Source of the DNA: Metarhizium brunneum
Lineage: Eukaryota; Ascomycota; Sordariomycetes; Hypocreales; Clavicipitaceae
Reading direction: 5' to 3'
DNA length: 64,000 nt
Assembly (NCBI RefSeq): GCF_013426205.1
Contig: NC_089423.1
Location: 4,588,001 to 4,652,000, forward strand
Positions within the stretch are counted from its first letter, which is position 1, and each line of letters opens with the position of its first letter. A program made the position numbers and the translations under genes. The notes under the pieces are model-generated. The model saw only the letters and a program-made list of their open reading frames with translations, did not search any database and had not been told where the DNA came from. Below, piece after piece: positions 21,968-33,719 of the stretch.

Positions 21968-23922
21968 ATGTCGGCCGCGCAGCTTCTCAACCCCAAGGCC
22001 GAGTCCCGAGTATGTTCTCTTTTCGTCAAAATTTCCTGAACAGCGGTGTGTCGTGTGCATGCTAACTTGTCTGTTAGAGGAGGGGTGAAGCTCTGAAGGT
22101 CAACATCAATGCTGGTATTGGTCTGCAGGAGGTCCTCAGGTCCAACCTTGGCCCTCTTGGTACAATTAAGATGTGAGTTTAATGCATCGAAAACTAATCT
22201 TCTGGCAGTGTGGCTGACCTCTTTTTCACAGGCTGGTTGACGGCGCTGGACAGGTGCGGACCCTGCGATTGCTGCCCCTCAGGGGAACACGATGAAGCTG
22301 ATGTTCTTTCGCCCTCAGATCAAACTGACCAAGGATGGAAACGTTCTCTTGAGAGAAATGCAAATCCAAAATCCAACCGCCGTCATGATTGCCCGAGCCG
22401 CGACCGCCCAGGACGATATTTGCGGAGATGGTACTACTTCGGTTGTGCTGTTGGTTGGTGAGCTCTTGAAGCAGGCGGACAGATACATCTCAGAAGGGCT
22501 GCACCCTCGTGTCATCTGTGATGGGTTCGAAATTGCCAAGGCCGAGGCCCTCAAGGTTTGACTTATTGTTCCCAGTCTTTGTAGAACGATGCGTGTCGGG
22601 CTCTAACTCTAGTTGTCTAGTTCCTCGATGACTTCAAGCTACCCAAAGAGGTCGACCGAGAACTACTCCTAAACGTGGCGCGCACATCTCTCGCCACCAA
22701 GCTCAACTCTACGCTTGCGAAGAAGCTCACGCCCGCTATAGTCGATGCTGTTCTCGCAATTTACCAAGAACCTGCCAAGCCCGATTTGCACATGGTTGAA
22801 ATCATGAAGATGCAGCATCGTACCGCTGCCGACACCCAGCTAATTCGTGGCCTTGCTCTGGATCACGGTGCTCGTCACCCAGATATGCCCAAGAGACTGG
22901 AGAACTGCTACATCTTGACCATGAATGTCAGCTTGGAATACGAGAAGACTGAAATCAACTCTGGCTTCTTTTACTCTAGCGCCGACCAACGCGACAAGCT
23001 TGTGGAGAGTGAGCGCCGATTTATCGATGCCAAGTTGAAGAAGATTGTGGATCTGAAGAAGGAACTCTGTGGAACAGACGGCAAGAAGAACTTTGTCATT
23101 ATTAATCAAAAGGGAATCGATCCACTGTCCCTGGATGTGCTGGCCAAGAACGGCATCCTCGCGCTTCGACGTGCTAAGCGAAGAAACATGGAGCGTCTGC
23201 AGTTGATCTGTGGTGGCGTGGCTCAGAACACCGTTGATGACCTGTCTGCTGATGTTCTTGGATGGGCTGGGCTTGTCTATGAACAGACTCTGGGTGAGGA
23301 GAAGTACACCTTCATTGAGGAGGTGAAAGACCCCAAGTCTGTGACTCTCATGATCAAGGGGCCTAACCAGCACACCATCGCTCAAGTGACCGATGCTGTC
23401 AGAGACGGATTAAGAAGCGTCTATAACATGATTGTTGACAAGAGCGTTGTTCCTGGTGCGGGGGCGTTCCAACTAGCCTGCGCTCTTCACTTGAAGAGTG
23501 ACACTTTTTCCAAAACAGTCAAGGGAAAAGCCAAGTCTGGCGTCCAGGCCTTTGCCGACGCTCTGCTTATTATCCCCAAGACGCTGGCTGCCAACGCGGG
23601 CCATGACGTTCAGGATGCTTGTAAGTAGCATATGACTCAGACGAGCTCTTTTCAGTGTGCTAACACCTAAGCTACAGTGGCTGCTATGGAGGACGAATTC
23701 AATGACGGGGACGTTGTTGGACTGAACTTGGAGAGCGGAGAACCTATGAGCCCCGAGTTGGAGGGTGTCTTTGACTCGTTCCGGGTACTGAGGAACTGCA
23801 TTGCTTCCAGCTCTAGCATTGCATCCAACCTCTTGCTTTGCGATGAGTTGTTGAAGGCTCGGCAAATGGGTAGAGCTGCAGGTCCTGGCCCTGGAATGGA
23901 CGGCCCTGATGACCACATGTAA
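21968..23922 (+). CDS. CCT6: T-complex chaperonin subunit zeta (CCT6/TCP-1 zeta)
   Basis: Six exons (21968-22009, 22078-22172, 22232-22253, 22319-22555, 22621-23620, 23678-23922) encode 546 residues. CCT6 is a subunit of the cytosolic TRiC/CCT chaperonin. Zeta-type landmarks are all present: [49 protein letters not shown], the ATPase motif GDGTTS at 89-94, [44 protein letters not shown] and [12 protein letters not shown]. The 22-nt third exon is needed to complete MLVDGAGQ. The start ATG directly precedes the conserved NPKAE. An AATAAA lies at 23951, 29 nt after the stop. The gene has five introns, three of them in the first 300 nt. CCT7 lies upstream on the same strand. Confidence 0.97.
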
Positions 23923-24230
23923 ATGTTAATACCACTAGATGGCACGGTAGAATAAAAAAATCTATGGGACAGTATACACGATTTATCTGACTCTGAATAA
24001 GTCTTTATTCGTATCCAGTGAACACAACATTGCGCTCATGGGGTATTTCTGTGGCATGTCAAGTCAGTCGAGGGCTGGCGTCACAGTGGCGGGACCACTT
24101 GCCCGCAGTCATGCCAAATAGCCCCGCGTCGACTAGCTTCCTTTTCAATGTTTGTCCAAAAAATTCTTGACCCCACCATCGATATCAGCTTCTCGCAGAG
24201 TCCTTGCGAAACGCGCAAGACTTTGCAACA
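23923..24230. other. intergenic region between CCT6 and TSR4
   Basis: These 308 nt hold the 3' flank of CCT6 and the promoter of TSR4. Apart from the AATAAA at 23951, I see nothing notable. Confidence 0.6.
23951..23956 (+). terminator. AATAAA poly(A)-signal-like hexamer for CCT6
   Basis: AATAAA followed by more A residues lies 29 nt downstream of the CCT6 stop codon. Canonical hexamers are not obligatory in fungi, so its function is inferred from position only. Confidence 0.4.
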
Positions 24231-25513
24231 ATGACCTCATACGATTCTGATTCTTCAGATGGAGGGGAGTTTACAGAGACTAATGTTCTCTTGGGATATG
24301 CCTCTAAAGATTCGCAAGATGAGACTATCAGCAAATTAGGCGGCATACCTGTAAGTGCTTCTGCTATAAGACTTTGCGCCCTGCCTTGTGATGAATCATG
24401 ATTGACTGATATTTGGAAAAGGAATGGTTGGAAGCCGACAAGCCACCCTCAGCAGCTCTTGCGCGGTGCAAAGTGTGCAAAGACCTTATGGCTCTCATTC
24501 TTCAATTGAACGCCGAATTACCAGAGAGATTTCCTGGCCACGACCGACGACTCTACGTGTTTGCTTGCAAGCGAGAATCCTGCCGTCGCAAGCAGGGAAG
24601 CATTCGAGCTTTGCGAGGGGTGCGAATTTGGGGAGACGAGACCCCGGCTGCTTCGGCGGCGAAGGCAGAAGAAGAGCCAAAGAAGCAAGAGACAGGACGT
24701 AATAACGACGGCCTCGCCTTGGGTGACGCTCTGTTTGGAGGCAAGGGTATTGGCGGCGGATCAGGAGCCAACCCGTTTTCCAGCAACGCGAACCCGTTCA
24801 GCACCTCGAGTAGCGCCGGGAGCTCTGGCAACCCATTCAGCTCCGGACAACAGAAAAAAGATACCCCCAAGGAGGCAGAGAAAGATGCCAAACCTGCCAC
24901 TCTCAGCAAGAGCTTTGCTGAAACATTATCGCTGGGCACAACACCCGCCGGTCCGCCGCCTCCTCCAGAGCCATGGCCGGAGACTTCGGCCCAGCCCAAG
25001 CCGTATCCAACGCTATATCTAGCAGAAGCCGACTACGAAACTCTCGAGCCGACATCAACCAAGATCCCGGACAATGCCCGCATAGAGGAGGCAGATGCGC
25101 CGGAGACAGTCTCCGTTTTGGACCGCGAGGCCTTCGAGTCGTCCATGGACGCTGCATTTCAAAAATTTGCGGATCGTCTTGCCCAGAACCCAGACCAGGT
25201 CATCCGCTACGAGTTTGCAGGGACGCCCCTCCTTTACTCAAGGACAGATGCTGTGGGGGAGAAGCTATCCAAGGGCTCGATCCCTGGATGCCCAAACTGC
25301 GGCGGCAAGAGGACGTTTGAGGTGCAGCTGACGCCGAATGCCATCGCGGAGCTGGAAGCGGATGACCTGAGCCTGGAAGGAATGGAGTGGGGGACTATTA
25401 TTGTTGGCGTTTGTGAGCGGGACTGTGTGCCTAGGCATGTTGGCAAGGACGAGGCTGGATATCTGGAGGAGTGGGCTGGGGTGCAATGGGAGGAGCTTAC
25501 CAAGCAAAAGTAG
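24231..25513 (+). CDS. TSR4: PDCD2/TSR4-family ribosome-biogenesis protein
   Basis: Two exons (24231-24350, 24422-25513) encode 403 residues. The N-terminus carries the PDCD2 signature (NVLLGYASK, then KLGGIPEWL, formed across the splice) followed by zinc-ligand pairs CKVC and the C..CRRK motif. The C-terminus is the PDCD2_C domain: YEFAGTPLLYSRTDAVGEKL, CPNCGGKRTFEVQLTPNAIA and GTIIVGVCERDCV. Between them lies a disordered Asn/Pro/Phe/Ser-rich stretch (repeated NPF motifs: GANPFSSNANPFST, GNPFSSG). Yeast Tsr4 is a co-translational chaperone of ribosomal protein uS5 needed for 40S assembly. The ATG at 24231 begins an acidic Ser/Asp-rich lead. The NPF triplets resemble EH-domain ligands, which is not a known property of the family. 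Confidence 0.93.
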
Positions 25514-25858
25514 CCTGAATACAGTACGACTTGAATAGACAGGATGCGAACCGCCATACGGTGAGCTGTGGGCAGAGCTCGACGAGTCACGAATATCTCA
25601 GGCAGGTGGTTTCATGGATCTGCGTTATATGCTAACTCCGATCTCAATACCGCTATCTCAATGACATGCCCGATGTAACGCCTGGATTGAAAATTTCCCC
25701 TTCTTTTTGGTTTCTTTCCACCCCACCGTAACCCTCATGGTCTTTAGGGAACCCCCATCGTGTGGCCCATCATGCTTGCATCATGTCCCGTAACGATTTC
25801 GACTCTCTTGCGTCGTTCACCCTGGGGCTTCAATACCGCCCCCCCTTGATGACATAGC
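25514..25858. other. convergent 3' region between TSR4 and eIF3k
   Basis: These 345 nt hold the 3' flanks of two convergent genes. No gene or repeat is seen. Confidence 0.6.
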
Positions 25859-26827
25859 TTACACAGTCTCCTCCCATGATCGCCGGATTACCCTTGCGAA
25901 CTGCTCCACGTTCACATCCTCCCGAATCTCGGCCTTCTTAGCTTCGTTATCCGGATTAGACGGAATCTTGATGCTGCTCTCGCCGTCGACTGTCCATCCG
26001 CAGACATCGGTGACGAACTTGCGGGTAGCGTCCTCGCTGAGCCCGAGCCAGGATTCAAGGTGGGCGAGCTTCACCTCACGGAAAGCTTGGGAAACTAGCT
26101 GGGCGATACGGAGTCGGACCATGTCCTCGAAGCCGGAAATATCGGCGATCAGGTCAGCGCACAGGTCGTCACCGTCGACGGAGGCCCAGAACTGGGCATA
26201 CTGAGCACCCTCGAGTTGCGAGTTCAATGATCGGAGCTTGGTCAGGGCCTCGTGGAGTTCGCCGGTCGCGGCCGCTGAGGGATTGATCAGGTGGAGGGCA
26301 AGAGAGAACTGCGCGGAGGGAAAGAGGGTCATGGCCTTGACGAGGATGTTGGTGACGATCTCATCCTTCAATCGGTCAGGGTTGAGCTGGTACCTAGGTA
26401 GGTGGGCAAGATCCGAATTAGCTGGTATTCCTCGCGAGAAAAAGGCATGTTGAGTTTCACAGAGCACATGGTTTGCAGGCAGTTGTCAGAGCTAATATGC
26501 TGACTTCATGTGCATGAGATTAATCGCTCTCGTCGCTGTCAGGTAATAGGAAACGTTGACAAATAGTCATCATTGAACTGCCACAGGACCCCAAAAAAAG
26601 TGCCATGAAAATCGCAAAATAGTCCCGGTCGTGTTGGTATTGAGGGGAGAATTTTCGACTCACAGCTTGAGCAAGGTTCGGTTGGCATTGGAGTCGCAAA
26701 ACTTCTGTTCACATTGTTCTTGCAGATATGTCTCGAGAGAACCGACAGCCTCAGGGTTGTAGCGCTCGAGGCCGTTGATAATGTTGGTAATGTAATCGGG
26801 CCGCTCAGGCGGGTCTTCGCCGTTCAT
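25859..26827 (-). CDS. eif3k: translation initiation factor 3 subunit K (eIF3k)
   Basis: Two exons in transcript order (26827-26664, 26393-25859) encode 232 residues. The N-terminus matches eIF3k (GLERYNPEAVGSLETYLQEQ), and the splice joins ANRTLLKL to YQLNPD, a junction conserved in the family. The C-terminal half contains a PCI/winged-helix-type segment (FEDMVRLRIAQLVSQAFREV, then LSEDATRKFVTDVCGW). eIF3k is a non-essential peripheral subunit of eIF3 that binds eIF3l and is present in filamentous fungi and animals but absent from budding yeast. The intron is 270 nt, the longest in the window. The gene shares a 453-bp divergent promoter with DNA ligase I. The ATG at 26827 directly precedes an acidic/Pro lead and the conserved start. 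Confidence 0.94.
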
Positions 26828-27280
26828 TTTGCCGGTATTGATGCGGATGTTGGTATTTGAGGGGGTTGATGTCGTGGAGAGGTTCGTGATGGTGGGGCAG
26901 AGGGAAGTTTTCGACGGGTTGTGTGAGGGTGGTCGGTTGTGGGCGTCAAAGGGGCTTAGTGTATGGAGACGGGGCTTGTGTGCCGCTACAACGACTTGGA
27001 GCACCTGCTCGGTATGACCTTGGCGATGCCGTCACGTGGTCTCGCGACTGGAACGTCATAGAGTATGCAGGCCGACACGCGTTCACGATCATGACCCTGG
27101 CAACACTGCGATTTTTTCTTTGACTTGTAAAGGAATTTGACGAGATGGATATGGGATAATGATGTAGTACGTTATTTCTGCGCCGACTATGGCTTTCAAC
27201 TCGCTGAGCGCGCTCCTCCCCTCTTCAGGCTGAAACTAACAAGTCGTCTATAGATATCTGTGGCCAGACAATCTAGAACA
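26828..27280. promoter_or_regulatory. bidirectional promoter of eIF3k and DNA ligase I
   Basis: These 453 nt separate two divergent start codons. An ACGCGT hexamer (MluI cell-cycle box, MCB) is at 27077-27082, 199 bp before the ligase ATG. A CACGTG E-box is at 27033-27038 and a TCGCGA at 27042-27047. In yeast, MCB elements bound by MBF give S-phase induction of replication genes including CDC9; extension to this gene is inference. Confidence 0.5.
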
Positions 27281-30005
27281 ATGTCTAGTCCGTCCAAAAA
27301 GAGGAAGCTAAATACCGGCGGAAAGCAACATGGACCATCGACAAGAGGTTTAGAGTTCTTTTTTGCGAAGCAAAGACAGAGCAGCGTAGCCACTTCCTCA
27401 GCAGATGCCGCTGACGTGCCTGACTTGGCATCTACGGAACTAACAGATGAAGAATTGGCCCGTAAGCTTCAAGATGAATGGAATAAAGAAGTAGCAGATG
27501 AGAGTAAAAATGAAACCGAGAATACTCGAAGCACTTCACCGGCTTCGAATCTGGCAATCGATGAACTTTCGCCGGCTGCCCAACCTGAGTTAGAGCCTCG
27601 TGTGGCAAAGGAGGCCGAATTGCCTGCTTCAAAGGGGAATACTCTTACGTTGCAATCTACAGGAATGGCCGAGGATGCTATTACTACCAACATCCCTCTT
27701 GATGAGCCCCCTTTAATATTTCAGCCATCAAAGTATCTCGACTTGTTGAGGGAGCACTGGGCAGCTGAAGGTGGAAACGCCTCCTATTCTTTGCTCACCA
27801 GATGTTTCGTCCTCGTCAGCAGCACGGCGAGCCGCATTAAAATAGTTGATACACTTGTCAATTGCCTTCGACTGCTAATTGAAGGAGACCCTTCAAGTCT
27901 CCTGCCAGCCGTAAGTTGCTCTACTCCCATGTGGTTTCAAGCATCCACTCAACAAGCGATAGGTATGGTTGGCGACGAATTCTATATCGCCAGCATATAT
28001 ATCCCTGGAACTGGGACTGGGGGGTTCTGCAATATCTAAAGCTCTAAAGCAAGTGTGCGGCTTGGACAATAGATCACTCAAGGCAATCTATGACAAATAC
28101 GGTGATGCCGGCGATGTAGCCTTTGAGGCTAAAAAGAAGCAGAGCTTCACACTGAGAAAGCCAAAGCCACTTACGATCAAATGCGTTTATCAGGACCTTG
28201 TTAAGATTGCTAGCTCTCAAGGACAGGGCAGCGCACAGGCGAAACAGCGCATTGTGGATAGACTATTGCAAGATGCGAGGGGTGGAGAGGAGAGTCGCTT
28301 CATTGTCCGGACGCTCTGCCAGCATGTAAGTCATTGCAATGTCTTGTCAGCGAAGCCAAAACCTTGCTAATGCTGCTAGTAGCTAAGAATTGGCGCCGTG
28401 AAAACCACCATGCTCATTGCTCTGTCAAGAGCCTTTCTGCTATCTCGGCCTCCTGGTGCAGACTACTCTCCTCTGTCTATCCCTGAACTTTACAAGCTGA
28501 AGAAAGAAGAGCTGGCCGAGATTTGGGGGAAAGCCGAGGAAACTGTCAAAGCCTGCTTTGCACGACGGCCCAACTACAACGATTTGATCCCAGTTCTTCT
28601 GGAAATTGGAATATCAGACGAGTTGTTGATTAGATGCGGACTAGCTCTGCACATTCCGCTTCGACCCATGCTGGGCAGCATTACCAGAGACTTGTCAGAA
28701 ATGTTGACGAAACTTCAAGGAAGAGATTTTGCCTGTGAATACAAGTACGATGGCCAAAGGGCCCAGGTGCATTGCGACGATGGAGGAAAGGTGTCAATCT
28801 TTTCACGACACCTAGAACTTATGACGGACAAATATCCCGATCTTGTAGAATTGGTTCCTAGGATCCGTGGAGAGGGTGTCAGTAGCTTTATCATGGAGGG
28901 CGAAGTGGTCGCAGTGGATCGAGAAACTGGCGAGCTCAAGAACTTTCAGACCTTGACCAACCGGGCGAGAAAGGATGTGGAAATCGGCAGCATCAAGATT
29001 GATGTTTGTCTGTTTGCCTTTGATTTGATGTTCCTGAACGGGCAGCCGTTGCTGGACCGTCCATTTAGGGAACGACGGGAGTTGCTTCGATCGCTGTTCA
29101 CCGAGGTGCCGCACAATTTCACCTGGGTGAAAAGCCTCGATGCGACGTCCAGTGACTCCGAAACGGTGCTCGAATTCTTCAAGTCGGCCACGGAGAGCAA
29201 ATGCGAAGGAGTCATGGTCAAAATTCTTGACAACCTGGTTGATATTCCATACTTGGGCGACCAAGAGGGGCCGGCTGCTGAGGAAACAGAGAAGCTTTCG
29301 ACACCAAAGTCAAAATCCAAAGCAAAAAAGAAAGGAAATGGCGCAACAGCAGCGGGGGAGGGAGACAAGAAGAAGACGGGCTCTCGACGAAAGCCCCTCC
29401 TCGCGACATACGAACCCGACAAGCGGCTCGACTCATGGCTCAAAGTGAAGAAAGACTACAATTCCAGCTTTGATACCCTGGACTTGATCCCGATTGCAGG
29501 ATGGCACGGACAGGGTCGAAAGGCAAAGTGGTGGTCGCCAGTTCTTCTCGCCGTTCGCAACGAAGAGACTGGCATGTTGGAAGCAGTGTGCAAATGCATG
29601 TCTGGCTTTACCGACACATTCTACAAGGCCATGAAGCAGTTCTACGACAACGGCGAAGAGAGTGGAGAGCGCAAGAATACACGGTCGCAGATGCCGAGCT
29701 TCATCGAGTATTCTGGCCCCATGCCTGACGTCTGGTTTGAGCCTCAGGAGGTGTGGGAAATGGCCTTTGCAGATGTTACCCTGAGTCCGACTTACACGGC
29801 GGCCATCGGCCTTGTCAGTGATGAACGAGGTTTAAGTTTGAGATTTCCGCGGTTCCTCAAGAAACGGGACGACAAGAGCCTGGAAGAAGCAAGCACGAAT
29901 GAGTTCCTGGCCGGGCTGTGGAGGAAACAGGAGGCAAAGGCGGTCCCGCGAGAGGCACCAGACGGGAGAGGAGATGGAGAGCTAGAGCAGATGGAGGATG
30001 AATGA
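27281..30005 (+). CDS. CDC9: ATP-dependent DNA ligase I (Cdc9/LIG1)
   Basis: Three exons (27281-27910, 27963-28325, 28383-30005) encode 871 residues. Ligase I joins Okazaki fragments and repair nicks. The N-terminal DNA-binding domain runs to about 400. The adenylation motif is KYDGQR with catalytic K452; later motifs FIMEGEVVAVD, FQTLTNRARKDV, FAFDLMFLNG, CEGVMVK and DSWLKVKKDY are intact, followed by the OB-fold domain. An NLS-like KKRK (6-9) precedes a PCNA-box-like TRGLEFFF (21-28) in which Thr replaces the usual first Gln. A Lys-rich insert (about 622-670) sits between motifs IV and V. The sequence at splice 1 (LPAV|WLATNSISPAY) and splice 2 (CQH|LRIGAV) matches the family. The ATG at 27281 is used because the upstream in-frame start is non-ATG. 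Confidence 0.97.
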
Positions 30006-31174
30006 ATCATGTGCCTACTTTGTGCAGCGCAAACAGTATAATTAGGCAGTTTATTTGGGGTATATCCTCATCTTGTGTTATACATGGTCGCCTAGCATTC
30101 ATTGGTATCATGTGTGCATTATATCCCTGCAGCCTTTACTTTCCCGCGTTCAGCTTTTGTGCTATCAAACTGAAGACAGAGACAGATGCCATGAAGAGCA
30201 CTGCGTTGTAAAACTAAGGTTTGTTAGTTGGGTTCTTTTCTTTCGTCATCATTCATGTGTGCACTCACAGCTTTGCGGGACACGTCTCTCTCCTCATCGT
30301 CCGTCCGGGCCTCGATGAAGAGGCGCCTCAAATTGGGAAAATTTGCCTTTTGAATATTATTAGCGGTATAATTTGAAGACGGCATTAGTGAGAGACCGGA
30401 CCATTTTGCGGCGGTTCGATGCCGAGCCCTATGTCGGGGTGATTCTCGGTGCTGGACTGCTCTGATGTCGATGATGGGTCAACCGAGGCGCCAATTGCAC
30501 TTGACAACTGTAGACGCAAGATTGGGCGCTGACTGTTGGTGGATCGAACCAGCATTCGAGTCTCCCTTTAGCGGGGCAAAGCCTACCATCAGCGCCAGGA
30601 AAAGGTCAACTGGAGGTACATACGTCTGGTACTCTGTACTGGGTGCAGCAACAACTGGGTGGAGACGGTGGAGCCTCGTACCCGTTAATTTTTAGGGGAA
30701 GCACGAAGCCAAGCCCACCGCGAAGTCGCCTTGTTGACATCTGTTGACGCTTGCCCCCAGCTCCAGCGCCAGTCTGGACGCCAATGGCCAATGGGCGCAA
30801 CAAGTTGAGGTGTTTCTGGCCCCAGTGCCTGGAGCTACAGAGTACATAACTTCCAACTTAGTTGACTTGGTGCCGTAAACTTAATAACTAATGCCAGTGG
30901 ATCACGGCTCGCGGCTCACGCACCTTCGTCCCCAACTCTGTCCTTGCACTGGCATCTCGAGTGCTGGCTGCACCAGACGATACCACAGCCAGTTGTCGGG
31001 CTTCTCAGATGCCTTTTTGATGCAGAAAGACCCCGAGCCGTGAACCACAGGCCTGCCGCAGCTTCCTGGGCCAACGCACGACACGCCGTCGTCACTCGTA
31101 CGGCCATACCACGACCGCCTCCATCTCTGCCCCTCCAACCTCTCCCTGGTCCCGACCCCTCGACGGCATCGACC
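30006..31174. other. 1.2-kb intergenic region between DNA ligase I and AP-1 beta
   Basis: No gene is supported. It should hold the ligase 3'UTR and the AP-1 beta promoter. A T-arm-like sequence near 30541-30550 was checked and does not form a tRNA. Nothing else stands out. Confidence 0.6.
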
Positions 31175-33719
31175 ATGGCGGTGAATCGCATTCGCGGCGC
31201 ATTCGCCGCTCCCAGAAAGGGCGAAACCTTTGAGCTCCGCGCTGGTCTGGTCTCCCAGTATGCCTATGAGCGGAAGGAGTCCATCCAAAAGACCATCATG
31301 GCCATGACCCTTGGCAAGGATGTGTCTGCCCTGTTTCCGGACGTCTTGAAGAACATTGCTACGGCCGACCTCGATCAGAAGAAGCTCGTCTATCTCTATC
31401 TCATGTATGTACACTATTGGTTTCCTGGCGCTGGGGTGGTCGAATGCGAATACGCTCCGGGGCCCAAAACATGTTGGGAGGGTCGACACCACAGGAGGCT
31501 GACCATAGCACAGGAATTACGCCAAGTCACATCCAGACCTATGCATTCTCGCTGTAAACACCTTTGTTCAAGATTCAGAAGATCCGAATCCTCTAATAAG
31601 AGCGCTCGCTATCCGAACCATGGGTTGCATTCGAGTTGATAAGATGGTAGACTACATGGAAGAACCGTTGCGGAAAACGTTACGAGACGAATCTCCATAC
31701 GTGCGAAAGACAGCCGCCACCTGTGTCGCCAAGCTGTTCGACCTCAACCCTGCCATGTGTATCGAGAATGGTTTCCTGGAGACTCTCCAAGAGATGATTG
31801 GTGACCCGAACCCCATGGTTGTCGCCAATTCCGTGCAAGCCTTGTCTGAAATCACCGAGACCGCCCCCGAGACGAGAGCGCTGGTCGTGACCTCGGCAAC
31901 TTTGAAGAAGCTTCTCATGGCGCTCAACGAATGTACAGAGTGGGGAAGAATCACCATCCTCACCACCCTGGCCGACTACCCAGCCTCAGACGTCAAGGAA
32001 TCAGAACACATTTGTGAACGAGTAGTGCCGCAATTCCAGCACGTCAACCCTGCCGTTGTCTTGGCCGCTGTCAAGGTCGTTTTTATTCATATGAAGGCAG
32101 TCAACCCAGAACTGGTTCGATCCTTGCTCAAGAAGATGGGGCCTCCCCTCGGTACGTGTTTCAATATTGACCTGGCTAGTACGAGGCTATATGGCCCACT
32201 AACCAAGATTTCTATAGTGACTTTGGTGGCCTCGGCTCCCGAGGTTCAATATGTCGCTTTACGAAACATTGATCTCCTACTTCAAGCCAAGCCCGATATC
32301 CTTAGCAAAGAGCTCCGGGTCTTCTTCTGCAAGTACAATGATCCGCCCTACGTTAAGCTCCAAAAGCTCGAGATTATGGTTCGGATAGCAAACGAGAAGA
32401 ATTATGAACAGCTCCTGGCTGAACTGAAGGAATATGCTCTGGAAGTCGATATGGACTTTGTCCGCCGCGCTGTCAAGGCTATCGGGCAGGTCGCCATCAA
32501 GATTGAGGAGGCCAGCGCCAAGTGCGTGCAAGCCTTGGAAGACTTGCTGGCCACCAAGGTAAACTATGTGGTGCAAGAAGTCATCGTGGTCGTCAAGGAC
32601 ATTTTGCGGAAATATCCCGGCTACGAGGGTGTGATCCCCACGCTGTGTGAACATATCGATGAACTTGACGAGCCGGAGGCTCGAGGATCCCTTATTTGGA
32701 TCGTTGGCGAGTATGCTGAGAAGATTAGCAACGCCGACCAGATTCTTGAGAGCTTCGTCGAGGGCTTTATGGAGGAGTTTACCCAAGTACGTTTATCTGC
32801 CGCTAGGAACCTGATTAGTTTTCGAAAGTCACGCTAACAACGAGTTCAGACACAACTACAAATACTCACTGCAGCGGTGAAGCTCTTCCTGAAGAAGCCT
32901 AGCAACACTCAAGGACTTGTGCAGAAAGTTTTGCAGGCTGCTACTGCAGAGAACGATAACCCTGACATCCGAGATAGAGCCTATGTTTACTGGCGCCTGC
33001 TCTCTGGCGACTTGGACGTTGCAAAGGTACCTTCAGTTCCTGGTACACTACTAGTTTACTCGATTCAGCTGACACTTTTTACGTAGAACATTGTTCTCTC
33101 CCAGAAGCCTACCATTTCCACCACCATGACCACGCTGCCGCCGTCATTGCTGGAACAGCTGCTCTCAGAGCTGTCCACTTTGGCTTCGGTATACCACAAA
33201 CCCCCAGAGTCATTTGTTGGCAAAGGACGATTCGGTGCCGACGAAATCCAGCGAGCCGCAATTCAAGAACAAAGACAAAATGCGGCTGACAATCCCATTG
33301 CGGCGTCTGTCGCCGCAGCAGCCAACGGCGCGGGCCCCGGTGCTTCTTCTAACAACATTGAGAACTTGCTTGACATCGACTTTGATGGCGCGGCACCGGC
33401 ATCCCACGAGCAGCAAAGCGCGTCAGCGACGCCCGACCGAGTGGCGAGCCCAGCCGGTGGTGCCGCATCTGGTGGCATGGCGGACATGATGAGCATGTTC
33501 GACGCTCCTCCAATAGACGCAACCAACAATGGAGGTGCAGCAGGACCTAGCTCTGGTAGCGGCATCAACGACCTGATGGGCGGGTTTGACGGGCTGAGTT
33601 TTGGCGACAGCAACTCGAGCCAGCCTCTCCCCGCGGCGATGCAGCTGAACAATGCGCAGGGCGGCAGCAGCACTCAGACGCAAAAAAAGGATAGCGATGA
33701 TTTGTTGGGGCTGTTGTGA
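31175..33719 (+). CDS. APL2: AP-1 clathrin adaptor complex beta subunit
   Basis: Five exons (31175-31404, 31514-32151, 32218-32786, 32850-33026, 33087-33719) encode 748 residues. Residues 1 to about 570 are the beta-adaptin trunk of helical repeats ([56 protein letters not shown]). The hinge contains a clathrin box LLDID (632-636). The C-terminus is a Gly/Ser/Asn-rich tail ending DDLLGLL, with no visible appendage domain, so this is a trunk-plus-hinge beta subunit as in other fungi. It works in AP-1-dependent traffic between trans-Golgi network and endosomes. Five joins are required to build the trunk, and each restores the known sequence ([45 protein letters not shown]). Assignment to AP-1 rather than AP-2 rests on tail and length and is slightly less certain than the family. 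Confidence 0.93.

Noticed and set aside
30530..30560. tRNA-like T-arm sequence (GGTTCGATCC on the minus strand)
   Set aside because: The flanking bases cannot form the T-stem or an acceptor stem, and no anticodon arm is found at the right distance.
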